Assembly: GCF_001544535.1 (NCBI RefSeq)
Contig: NZ_FCON02000002.1
Location: 1 to 64,000, forward strand
Reading direction: 5' to 3'
Length of the DNA: 64,000 nt
DNA from: Caballeronia choica
GTDB lineage: Bacteria > Pseudomonadota > Gammaproteobacteria > Burkholderiales > Burkholderiaceae
The translations under genes and the position numbers were made by a program. The notes under the pieces were generated by a model that did not search any database, was not told where the DNA came from, and saw nothing but the letters and a program-made list of their open reading frames with translations. Below are positions 16,483 through 24,268 of the stretch, piece after piece (position 1 is the first letter of the stretch; each line of letters opens with the position of its first letter).

Positions 16483-17483
16483 GCGATACCACCATCACCA
16501 AGAAGCCGCGCCTGAAGACATCGGCGATGATCGCCTCGATCGCGGGCGAAGGACAAGTCACGCGTTCGGCGCCGTTCGGGCATGCATTGGCGCAGTTGGC
16601 CCGGGAAAAGACGAACGTGGTCGGCATGACGGCCGACCTAGGCAAGTACACTGACCTGCACATCTTCGGCAAGGAGTTTCCTGAACGCTACTATCAAATG
16701 GGCATGGCCGAGCAACTGCTGATGGGCGCGGCTGCCGGCATGGCGCATGAAGGTGCGCAGCCGTTCGTGACGACGTATGCCGTGTTCGCGACCCGACGTG
16801 CATACGACTTCATGCACCAGGCCATCGCGGAGGACAACCTCGATGTGAAGATCATCTGCGCGTTGCCCGGCCTCACGACCGGGTACGGCCCAAGCCATCA
16901 GGCGGCGGAAGACCTCGCACTGATGCGCGCGATGCCGAACATGACGGTAATCGATCCGTGCGATGCGCTCGATACCGAGCAAATGGTGCCCGCGATTGCG
17001 GCCCACAAAGGCCCGGTGTATGCACGTCTCCTGCGTGGCAATGTCCCGGCCGTGCTCGACGAATACGACTACCAGTTCGAACTGGGCAAGGCCAAGCTGC
17101 TGCGCGACGGCGCCGAGGTGCTGATCATCTCGTCGGGGATTATGACCATGCGCTCGCTCGAAGTCGCGAAGGCGCTGGCGGCGGACAAGGTCGGCGTCGC
17201 GGTGCTGCATGTGCCGACCATCAAGCCGCTCGACACCGAGACGATCCTGCGCGAAGCGAAGCGCACGGGACGCATGGTCGTGGTCGCCGAGAATCACACG
17301 GTGATCGGCGGTCTTGGCGAAGCGGTGGCGACCACGCTGCTCACGGCAGGCGTCACGCCGATGTATCGCCAGATCGCGCTGCCCGATGAGTTCCTCGCTG
17401 CGGGCGCGCTGCCGACCTTGCATGACCGCTATGGCATCTCGACCAATATGATGGCCGAGACCATCAAGGGCTGGCTTGGTTAG
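16479..17483 (+). CDS. Transketolase, C-terminal (pyrimidine and regulatory) subunit
   Basis: A 334-residue partner of the preceding gene. The pyrimidine-binding domain holds the catalytic-glutamate segment QMGMAEQLLMGAAAGMAHEG and the FVTTYAVFATRRAYDF block; the C-terminal transketolase domain follows (VLIISSGIMTMRSLEVAKAL and VVVAENHTVIGGLGEAV). The start at 16479 overlaps the upstream TGA as ATGA and has GGGAG in front. A hairpin with a 7-bp GC-rich stem follows the stop. Together with the N-terminal subunit it should form a two-carbon ketol transferase. Confidence 0.9.
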   Translation: MSDTTITKKPRLKTSAMIASIAGEGQVTRSAPFGHALAQLAREKTNVVGMTADLGKYTDLHIFGKEFPERYYQMGMAEQLLMGAAAGMAHEGAQPFVTTYAVFATRRAYDFMHQAIAEDNLDVKIICALPGLTTGYGPSHQAAEDLALMRAMPNMTVIDPCDALDTEQMVPAIAAHKGPVYARLLRGNVPAVLDEYDYQFELGKAKLLRDGAEVLIISSGIMTMRSLEVAKALAADKVGVAVLHVPTIKPLDTETILREAKRTGRMVVVAENHTVIGGLGEAVATTLLTAGVTPMYRQIALPDEFLAAGALPTLHDRYGISTNMMAETIKGWLG

Positions 17484-17488
17484 GCGCG

Positions 17489-17506
17489 AGGGCCCGTTCG
17501 GGCCCT
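17489..17506 (+). terminator. GC-rich hairpin after the transketolase operon
   Basis: AGGGCCC and GGGCCCT with a four-base loop form a stable stem directly after the stop at 17483. There is no T-run on either side, so it may act as a weak terminator or protect the mRNA end. Confidence 0.45.
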
Positions 17507-17917
17507 GCTGAGCGGCGAGAGGTGATCACCACGAGGACGTACTGATCGCTTTTCGCTGCGTCAGTTCACCGACGCAACGTGAAGACAAAATGAAGACCGC
17601 GTGAAGTTTTCATTGAGCGGGGATCGTCGCTCAATTTAATAAAGTTTGGGAATGAAATAAAAAGTGCACGTCAATAAATGCACTCTTATCGATTGGATCG
17701 TGGCGCGCGATCAGAGTGCAGTCGTGATGTACACCTTGGTCGAGCGCGCGAACCTGAAACCGGAGCAGACAGGTGAAGGAACCGTCGGCTGCGGTTGGAA
17801 GACGGGACTGCCCACGGCCGTGATGGTTGCTCCGGACGCGGGCGAACGATCGCTTTCGTCGTTGAAGGGCCTGATTTCCGCGCGGCTTCAGCTTATTGCT
17901 CCCCGCGCGGTCCGAAC
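17507..17917. other. Intergenic stretch without a confident gene
   Basis: About 410 bp between the transketolase operon and a minus-strand small exported gene. A plus-strand open frame begins near 17664 and has fairly GC-rich third positions between 17700 and 17900, but it has no recognisable domain and its end overlaps the signal-peptide gene on the other strand. It could be a gene remnant. AT-rich sequence at 17620-17665 may hold a promoter. Confidence 0.4.
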
Positions 17918-18094
17918 TCAGCTGGACGCAGCGTGGGGTGCGGCCGACGCTGCGGACTTGGAACTGTGGTGCTTATGTTTGTGGGTGGGCCTGGGTTTGT
18001 TGTTCGGGTAAGCCGCAGCGCCGAACGACACGGAAGGGGCCGCAAAAGCAGCAACCAGGAGGAGGGCAAGGCTTGTTTTGCAGACGTTTTTCAT
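17918..18094 (-). CDS. Small exported protein with His/Lys-rich tail
   Basis: A 58-residue product. Residues 1-25 form a Sec signal peptide (MKNVCKTSLALLLVAAFAAP followed by a short polar exit), and the mature part is short and basic with the metal-binding-like run THKHKHHSSKS and an Ala/Ser-rich end. Small secreted proteins with histidine/lysine tails are common and uncharacterised in Burkholderiaceae. No good ribosome site is visible before the ATG at 18094, which lowers confidence. It stands alone. Confidence 0.5.
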   Translation of the reverse strand: MKNVCKTSLALLLVAAFAAPSVSFGAAAYPNNKPRPTHKHKHHSSKSAASAAPHAASS

Positions 18095-18721
18095 GTTTGG
18101 CGGCGGGTTGGTTGGAGGTGGATTCAGAAAATGGGCAGACCGGCGCATAGCTGTAGTGCCAAACGATTGTACAGAACCATAAAAGTCGGTGAATACGGGA
18201 ACTCCCGATGTCACGTCGATGCGACACGTGGCGCAGCGGACTTGCGCACGCTGCGCATTTGGTGCTTTCCAGTTGTATGGCAATCGTGCGCGCGCGTTAA
18301 ATGCACCTCGCTGATGAGTGGCATCGGATTGGTGCATATGATCGCCAAGAGCCAAATGAAGAACCGCGCCCCAAGCGCACTGACGCTACACAAGCTTATT
18401 CGCTGACAGCATAAGCAATCCTCATTCACGCAGCATGCGCGGGAGCACAACGCTGCGGGCGTCGATCATCGTTTGATCATCACCGGCACGGCGAAAAGCA
18501 AAGCCGTCATCGTTCCGTGCGTCGCGGCGCACGAGTCGTGTGCGCATCGCGAGCGCGAGCAGACCGCCCAAGATCGAAGAGGGCAAGGTTGCATGCGCGG
18601 TTACGCCATTCGTCGTGAAGGTTCCGGCCCGCCCGTTCGGAATTCGCTGTGCGACGCGCGGCGGGTCCGTCGCTTGCTGGAAAGCGGCTGTCCATTCACT
18701 CCGCCCGAAGGGGAAATCGCC
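18095..18721. other. Intergenic stretch without a confident gene
   Basis: About 630 bp. The frame of the downstream SDR extends upstream into this stretch but has no SDR-like sequence before 18722. Minus-strand frames here have no recognisable domain. Nothing else is supported. Confidence 0.4.
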
Positions 18722-19588
18722 ATGAGCCGGACTTCCTATCCAAAGCCACCATTTCCCGATCAGCAGCAAAACCGGCAGCCCGGCCTCACCGCGCCGATGG
18801 ACCCACAGCCGGACCACGGCGAAAAGACCTATCGAGGCAGCGGACGTCTCGCCGGCAAGGTCGCGCTCATCACCGGGGCGGACAGCGGCATCGGCCGGGC
18901 GGTGGCGATCGCGTATGCGCGCGAGGGCGCGGACGTCGCGATCGCCTATCTGAACGAGGACGACGACGCCAAGGAAACCGCGCGCTGGGTCGAGGAAGCA
19001 GGGCGCCGCTCGCTGCGCTTGCCCGGCGACCTCACCGATCGTGCGCATTGCCGGGATCTGGTGGCGAAGACGGTGGCGGAGTTCGGGCGCATCGACATCG
19101 TCGTCAACAACGCTGCGTACCAGATGAGCTACGACGGCCTGGAAGACATCAGCGACGACGAATGGGACAAGACCTTCTCGACCAACATCGGCGCGATGTT
19201 CCGCATCGTCAAGGCGGCGCTGCCGCACATGCCGCCGGGCAGCGCGATCGTGAATACGAGTTCGGTCAATGCCGACGCACCGAACCCGGGTCTCATCGCC
19301 TACGCGACCACGAAGGGCGCGATCCAGAACTTCACCGGCGGGCTCGCGCAACTGCTTGCGGAGAAGGGCATCCGCGTGAACTGCGTGGCGCCGGGGCCGA
19401 TCTGCACGCCGCTGATCCCGTCGACGATGCCGCCAGAGAAGGTGAAGAACTTCGGCTCCCAAGTGCCGATGAAGCGCGCGGGCCAGCCTGCCGAACTCGC
19501 CGCCGCCTATGTCATGCTTGCCTCCGACGAATCGAGTTACACGTCGGGCGCGACCATCGCCGTGACGGGCGGCAAGCCGATCATATAG
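18722..19588 (+). CDS. SDR-family oxidoreductase (YghA / general stress protein 39-like)
   Basis: A 288-residue SDR with the roughly 40-residue polar N-terminal extension (PDQQQNRQPGLTAPMDPQPD, then YRGSGRLAGKVALITGADSG) typical of the YghA/GSP39 subgroup. The cofactor site TGADSGIGRAVAIAYA, the NNAAYQ segment and the catalytic SSVNADAPNPGLIAYATTKG block are all intact. GGGG upstream of the ATG at 18722 is suitable as a ribosome site. Relatives are NADP-dependent aldehyde or alcohol reductases often induced in stress or stationary phase. It is monocistronic here, with the stress-associated DUF6496 gene convergent behind it. Confidence 0.88.
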   Translation: MSRTSYPKPPFPDQQQNRQPGLTAPMDPQPDHGEKTYRGSGRLAGKVALITGADSGIGRAVAIAYAREGADVAIAYLNEDDDAKETARWVEEAGRRSLRLPGDLTDRAHCRDLVAKTVAEFGRIDIVVNNAAYQMSYDGLEDISDDEWDKTFSTNIGAMFRIVKAALPHMPPGSAIVNTSSVNADAPNPGLIAYATTKGAIQNFTGGLAQLLAEKGIRVNCVAPGPICTPLIPSTMPPEKVKNFGSQVPMKRAGQPAELAAAYVMLASDESSYTSGATIAVTGGKPII

Positions 19589-19672
19589 AGAGGCGCATGC
19601 CGCCAGCCGTCTGCCTGCGAGGCGCGCAGGAAACCCGGCAGGCCGACCGCTAGCGGACACCTGTATTCGCGA

Positions 19673-19825
19673 TTACTTGTCGCTTTTCTTGGGAATTTTC
19701 TTTCCGGACTTGCGTGCCTGATTCAACGCGATAGCCACTGCCTGCTTTTGCGGTTTGCCATGCTTCATTTCGGTCTTGACGTTCTTAGAGACCGTGTCTT
19801 TCGAGGTGCCTCTCTTCAGCGGCAT
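19673..19825 (-). CDS. Small DUF6496-type protein
   Basis: A 50-residue, very basic protein: MPLKRGTSKDTVSKNVKTEM at the start, the characteristic KPQKQAVAIALNQARKSGKK core and a lysine-rich end. This is the pattern of the DUF6496 family of small stress-associated proteins. GGAGG lies four bases before the ATG at 19825, one of the best ribosome sites in the window. Convergent with the preceding SDR. The high Lys/Arg content suggests nucleic-acid contact, but that is inference. Confidence 0.8.
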   Translation of the reverse strand: MPLKRGTSKDTVSKNVKTEMKHGKPQKQAVAIALNQARKSGKKIPKKSDK

Positions 19826-20065
19826 GATGCCTCCTGTCAGGTTGATCGTGCGATTCAGCGGGTGACGATGTATTGCTGGCGACAGCCCGCACCGACAGGG
19901 CGAGCATCAATCGTTCCAGGCTGCGTGAGGGACAGCCGGGTCCATACCTTGCTCATTCAAGTGGCACGAAGACTTAGCCTGTCGGGGCCGCCTGCGCATG
20001 GAAATACGCGCGGCGTTGCCTCCTCGACGCCACTCAACGTACTTGCGGCCCAGCAGAAGCCGACC

Positions 20066-20725
20066 ATGACCAACGACAAACCTGGCCGCCGCCCCCCTCG
20101 CGCCACGCAATCCGATCCGGACGTCCAGCGCGACCAGCAACCGGCGACCCTGGACGACTGCCGCCGTTGCGCACTATGGCGCGACGCGACGCAGGCGGTG
20201 CCAGGCGAAGGACCGCGGCACGCGGCGATCATGCTGGTAGGCGAGCAGCCAGGGGACGCGGAGGACGTGCAGGGCAGGCCTTTCGTCGGACCGGCTGGAG
20301 CACTGCTCGATAAAGCGCTCGAAGAGGCTGGACTGGAGCGCAAGGACGTCTACGTCACGAACGCGGTCAAGCACTTCAAGTGGACGCCGCGCGGCAAGCG
20401 TCGCATGCACAAGACGCCGGGACAGCGAGAGATCGAAGCCTGCGGATACTGGCTTGAGCAGGAACTCCAGACCGCAGGGGCACGCGTGATCGTCGCGCTG
20501 GGCGCTACCGCGCTAAAAGCCGTGCTGGACGATTCGCACGCCCGGTTACAGGACGTGATCGGCAAGTCGATCGAGCATGGCGCGCAGACGGTTGTCGCGT
20601 CCTATCACCCATCGTTCGCGTTGCGCGCGCCCGATCCCGAGACGCGGCGGCGTGTCTATGACGCGATCGTCGCGGCCCTTCAGGCAGCAGACAAGCTGAG
20701 CCACCAGCGAAAGCGATCGGGCTGA
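20066..20725 (+). CDS. udgX: UdgX-type uracil-DNA glycosylase
   Basis: A 219-residue member of the UDG superfamily. Motif A is GEQPGDAEDVQGRPFVGPAG (residues 59-78) and the second catalytic segment is SYHPSFALR. The R-loop insertion KRRMHK (111-116) places His115 where UdgX proteins carry the histidine that becomes covalently bonded to uracil-DNA after excision; classical family 4 UDGs lack this loop. Fe-S ligands visible are Cys32, Cys35 and Cys126, while the family-4 NVVKC position reads AVKHFK here, as in UdgX. Ile of the usual KRRIHK is Met. The ATG at 20066 has only a poor ribosome site. It acts on uracil-containing DNA in the cytoplasm. Confidence 0.88.
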   Translation: MTNDKPGRRPPRATQSDPDVQRDQQPATLDDCRRCALWRDATQAVPGEGPRHAAIMLVGEQPGDAEDVQGRPFVGPAGALLDKALEEAGLERKDVYVTNAVKHFKWTPRGKRRMHKTPGQREIEACGYWLEQELQTAGARVIVALGATALKAVLDDSHARLQDVIGKSIEHGAQTVVASYHPSFALRAPDPETRRRVYDAIVAALQAADKLSHQRKRSG

Positions 20726-20935
20726 TCCACACTGGCGCGGCGCGACGCGCGGACGCCATCCATGGAGCATCCGTGAGCGCGCGGAAGCAATGGACAGTAG
20801 AATTGTCACGAGCCACCCGCGGTGGCATCGGAAGAACGCACAGTTCGGCAGTCGACCCGTTCCAGGAATACCGCATGAAAGCCCGGCACGTCCCGTCATC
20901 ACGTGGACGCGCCCTCTCTGCCCCAAGGAGATCTC

Positions 20936-22474
20936 ATGAAGGTGCTCGCTGTTCACCCCAGTGGCTTGATGTACACCCGCGTATTTCTGCGTCTCGAACC
21001 GCTTGGCCTGGAGACGGTCGCTGCCGTCATTCGCGAGGCCGGCCACGATGTCCAACTGATCGACCTGCAAGTCGAATCGCATCGTGACCTCGACAAGCTG
21101 ATGCGCAGTTGGCGCCCCGATGCGGTCTGCTTCTCCGGCAACTACCTTGCCAATATCCCCGAGATCGTCGATCTGTCGAAGTCGATCAAGGCGCAATGGC
21201 CAGATTGCTTCGTGTTCGTCGGTGGGCATAGCGCGTCGTTCACGGCCGCCGACATGCTGAAGCACGCCGACGGCGCGATCGATTGCGTGCTCAAGGGCGA
21301 AGGCGAAGCGAAGGTGGTCGAACTGCTCGATGCCGTCGCGCGTCGCGGCGAACTGTCGGCGATACCGGGCGTCGTCACGCGCAACGGCGAAGGGCCGCCA
21401 CCCGGCTTCGCCGAGAGCCTCGATCAGATTCGCCCCGCGCGCGACCTGCTGCGGCACCGGCGCAAGTACTTCATCGGCGTGCTGGACCCGTGCGCGTCGA
21501 TCGAATTCGCGCGTGGCTGCCCTTGGGACTGCACCTTCTGCAGCGCATGGACGTTCTACGGACGCAGCTATCGCTCACGCAGCCCCCAGGTCGTCGCAGA
21601 CGAACTGGCGTCGATCCGCGAGCCGGGCGTGTTCATCGTCGACGATGTCGCGTTCGTGCATGCCGATCACGGCATGGCGATCGGACGCGAGATCGAACGC
21701 CGGGGCATCCACAAGAAGTACTACCTGGAGACGCGGGGCGACGTGCTGTTGCGCAACAAGGAAGTCTTCGAGTACTGGCGTACGCTGGGCCTGCAATACA
21801 TGTTCATCGGCATGGAGGCGATCGATGCCGAGGGGCTCAAGGCGTTTCGCAAGCGCATCGATCTCGACAAGAACTTCGAGGCGCTCGGGTTCGCGCGTTC
21901 GCTCGGCATCACGGTCGCCGTCAACCTGATCGCCGATCCCGACTGGGACCACGACCGTTTCGAAGCGATCAGGCAGTGGTGCCTGGAGATTCCCGAGATC
22001 GTCAACATCAGCGTGAACACGCCGTATCCGGGCACCGAAATCTGGCTGCGCGAACATCGTCAACTGACGAGCCTCGACTACCGGCTCTACGACATCCAGC
22101 ACGCGGTGCTGCCGACGAAGTTGCCACTGCGCGAGTTCTACACGGAACTGGTACGCACGCAGCAGGTGCTTAACCGCAAGCATCTCGGGTGGACGGCGCT
22201 GCGTGGCGCGGCCGGCGAGGCGACTCGTCTGTTGATGCATGGTCAGACGAACTTCGTGCGGATGTTGTGGCGTTTCAACTCGGTGTTCAATCCGAACCTG
22301 CAATTGAGCGACCACGCGCGGGAAGTGCGTTATTCGATGACGCCGCCCGCGGCTTCGTCCGAGCAAGCCAGCGTGAAGGTGCTGTACGTGCACCGGCCGG
22401 CGGGCCGCAAAGGACGCAAGATAGACGATGCGACGGAAAGCTTCGTCGACGAGACCCGCATGGGGGCGGGTTAG
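20936..22474 (+). CDS. hpnR: Hopanoid C-3 methylase HpnR (B12-binding radical SAM)
   Basis: A 512-residue cobalamin-dependent radical SAM enzyme. The N-terminal B12-binding domain (about 1-140) begins MKVLAVHPSGLMYTRVFLRL and includes VGGHSASFTAADML. The radical SAM core holds the cluster motif RGCPWDCTFCSAWTFYG with Cys195, Cys199 and Cys202. HpnR adds the methyl group at C-3 of the hopanoid A ring. AAGGAG sits just upstream of the ATG at 20936. No other hopanoid gene (hpnC-H, shc) is in view, so substrates must come from a cluster elsewhere. Other B12-radical SAM methylases are possible, but length and N-terminus fit HpnR best. Confidence 0.82.
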   Translation: MKVLAVHPSGLMYTRVFLRLEPLGLETVAAVIREAGHDVQLIDLQVESHRDLDKLMRSWRPDAVCFSGNYLANIPEIVDLSKSIKAQWPDCFVFVGGHSASFTAADMLKHADGAIDCVLKGEGEAKVVELLDAVARRGELSAIPGVVTRNGEGPPPGFAESLDQIRPARDLLRHRRKYFIGVLDPCASIEFARGCPWDCTFCSAWTFYGRSYRSRSPQVVADELASIREPGVFIVDDVAFVHADHGMAIGREIERRGIHKKYYLETRGDVLLRNKEVFEYWRTLGLQYMFIGMEAIDAEGLKAFRKRIDLDKNFEALGFARSLGITVAVNLIADPDWDHDRFEAIRQWCLEIPEIVNISVNTPYPGTEIWLREHRQLTSLDYRLYDIQHAVLPTKLPLREFYTELVRTQQVLNRKHLGWTALRGAAGEATRLLMHGQTNFVRMLWRFNSVFNPNLQLSDHAREVRYSMTPPAASSEQASVKVLYVHRPAGRKGRKIDDATESFVDETRMGAG

Positions 22475-22529
22475 GGCTTCGTGTTGCAAGCAGCACCCAA
22501 CCCCGAGGGGACAGACTTGGACAAAAAGA

Positions 22530-22562
22530 AGGGCGCCACGCGGAGGAGTTGCGTGGCGCCCT
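22530..22562 (-). terminator. Intrinsic terminator (minus-strand orientation)
   Basis: A 12-bp perfect stem, AGGGCGCCACGC and GCGTGGCGCCCT, with a nine-base loop. On the minus strand it is followed by TTCTTTTTGT, so it has the form of a rho-independent terminator for leftward transcription. On the plus strand it would stop hpnR less efficiently because no T-run follows. Confidence 0.7.
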
Positions 22563-23120
22563 GAACGCTCTGGCGGTCATGACCGCTCGAGAACGTGGAG
22601 ACAGGATCAAATATATCGAAAAGCCGATAAGGTAAAACGACGGACAGCGGGCGGGTTCTGCTTCAAATCGCTGAATTGGCGGACGCCGGGCGAGCGCATA
22701 TTAAGGTGACGCTCGAAATCGAGCCACTCCTGGTCATCTCCGGGCCTCGTCAAAGTGCGAACAGCAATGCAAGCGTTACCCGTGGAGTCGTGGCCCATTC
22801 GAACGCGGCCAATGACTCTCTTCCTGGAATGAGGCTACTGCCGGAGTAATACCATGTACATCGGAATACTGGTCCCGCATGTTCGACAACCCGAAGATCA
22901 TCGCCTGCACCACGAGCACGCGTCGCCGCAGGTCATCGCGCGACCGCTTCATCGCAGGACATTCTGGCAAGTAGTCAAATGGATGTTCGACAAAGTCATG
23001 TGATCGCAATGGCCGATTCGTGACTTGCGCAGGTGAGGGTCGTCCGGCCGTGAAGCTCTTGCGGCCTTTTTTCGGCGCCTCGCAGCGACGCAGCGACACG
23101 GACGATTCGACGATTGCCGG
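22563..23120. other. Intergenic stretch; perfect 14-bp palindrome, no confident gene
   Basis: Next to the hairpin is GCGGTCATGACCGC (22573-22586), a perfect palindrome. A minus-strand frame near 22776-23000 has partly gene-like codons but no recognisable domain. A leftward transcript ending at the 22530-22562 terminator would have to start here, so an unrecognised small gene or RNA is possible. Confidence 0.35.
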
Positions 23121-23426
23121 TCAGTTGCAACCGTAGCCGGTACGGCGATTCCACCAGCAAATCGCCTTGCCATCGGTGCAAACAAACATGCTGCCGACGG
23201 TGTCGCATTGAACGGTTGATTGCCGACTCGCTGCCGAGGACGAATTGTCCTTCGAAATCTCCAGGTCCGACGAGGCCACCGCGGCCTCTGTCGCCGCACG
23301 AACCTTCGCAACGCCTTCGGTGGGAGTTTTTGTCGTGGTAGCAGTGGGGACGACGCTACACGCCGAAACGGCGATGCTTAGACAAATGGTAACCCGGCAC
23401 CATTGGGTCGTCGTTAGCGAAACCAT
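23121..23426 (-). CDS. Small outer-membrane-type lipoprotein
   Basis: A 101-residue lipoprotein. The signal sequence runs from the ATG at 23426 through VTICLSIAVSAC, a good lipobox with Cys23 as lipidation site. The mature part is Thr/Ala-rich and then carries four cysteines in a compact C-terminal module (TVQCDTVGSMFVCTDGKAIC, ending GYGCN) that is likely disulfide-bonded. AGGAGG lies just before the ATG. Asp is not at the +2 position (Ser is), so outer-membrane sorting is expected. Function is unknown; nothing nearby is clearly cotranscribed. Confidence 0.72.
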   Translation of the reverse strand: MVSLTTTQWCRVTICLSIAVSACSVVPTATTTKTPTEGVAKVRAATEAAVASSDLEISKDNSSSAASRQSTVQCDTVGSMFVCTDGKAICWWNRRTGYGCN

Positions 23427-23836
23427 GGTTTCCTCCTGCTTGGCGGGCGCAACCCGCACGAGTTCAGTTCTCACGGAGGTGATCCGTCTATCCGGTGGCC
23501 TTGAAACGGCAATATGCCAGCGGGCGCTACACGCGGAAATACCGGTTGGCGAAAGCGGACAAGTAACCATTTTATTCCCGCGTGTGTCGCCCGTTCCTGA
23601 ACCGCTTCACCCTGATAAGGGAACACCCTAGCTTGTGAGTCGCTTCGCTTGCATTTGGGGCGTGTTAAAACCGCCTTTCCTTCAAAACCGGTGTTTCACG
23701 GGGCCATGCGTGGAGTAGCGACAGCGCGGCCGACATGGCGCCGCTTCAATTATTCCTTTCGAATGAAGTCAACGTCATATTTTTTCGGGCGTTAATCAAC
23801 CAAGGCATCCAGCCTTACCTCTCGGAGAATACCCTC
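23427..23836. other. Divergent upstream region of the lipoprotein and PsiF genes
   Basis: About 410 bp with no credible gene. It must hold promoters for both flanking genes. AT-rich sequence near 23745-23800 is the likeliest place for the psiF promoter. No convincing PHO box (two CTGTCAT-like half-sites) was seen. Confidence 0.4.
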
Positions 23837-24163
23837 ATGAACAAGATTTTTGCGGTCGCTGTGGCAGCATTCTTCTCGGTCGGAATCGCTTGTGCCCAAA
23901 CGTCCGCCCCGGCTGCGGCAACCGCCAAGCCCGCTGCAACAGCAGGAGCAGCGTCGAACTGTGAGGCCCAGGCAATCGATAAAAATGGCAAGCCGCTGTC
24001 CGGCGCAGCCAAAACCTCGTCCATCAAGAAATGCGAAGGCAGCAACAAGAGCAACGCCGCCGCTGCGTGTGCGACCAAGGCTGTCGGAAAAGACGGAAAG
24101 CCGCTCGCGGGTGCTGCCAAGACATCGTTCATGAAAAAATGCGAGGCTGATGCCGCCAAATAA
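23837..24163 (+). CDS. psiF: PsiF-repeat exported protein
   Basis: A 108-residue periplasmic protein with a Sec signal (MNKIFAVAVAAFFSVGIACA) and two PsiF repeats. Each repeat has the form C-x-A-x-A-x5-GKPLxGAAKTSxxKKC: one near residues 41-66 (DKNGKPLSGAAKTSSIKKC) and one near residues 75-101 (GKDGKPLAGAAKTSFMKKC). In Escherichia coli psiF is phosphate-starvation-inducible; its biochemical role is unknown. GGAG precedes the ATG at 23837. No phosphate genes are adjacent, so Pho control is not established. Confidence 0.85.
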   Translation: MNKIFAVAVAAFFSVGIACAQTSAPAAATAKPAATAGAASNCEAQAIDKNGKPLSGAAKTSSIKKCEGSNKSNAAAACATKAVGKDGKPLAGAAKTSFMKKCEADAAK

Positions 24164-24268
24164 TCCTGCGGCCACCGAAGGCCGGCTCGATGGCTGCTGG
24201 GTTCGTTCGCCGTGGAGCTGGTCTTCGTGGCGGCTGCATGCTTGCCGGAACGCGATGATGGTCGATGG

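Noticed and set aside
17637-17690. Short AGTGCA/TGCACT inverted repeat in AT-rich DNA
   Set aside because: Six-base arms with a ten-base loop are too weak to call a terminator or operator.
17664-18011. Plus-strand frame of 115 codons after the transketolase operon
   Set aside because: No recognised domain, and it overlaps a signal-peptide gene on the other strand; kept only as a possible remnant.
22776-23099. Minus-strand frame with partly gene-like codons upstream of the leftward terminator
   Set aside because: No recognised family and no good ribosome site; not supported enough to call, though the terminator makes a transcript possible.
23740-23836. PHO box upstream of psiF
   Set aside because: Only one weak GTCAT-like half-site was seen; the two phased half-sites of a PHO box are absent.
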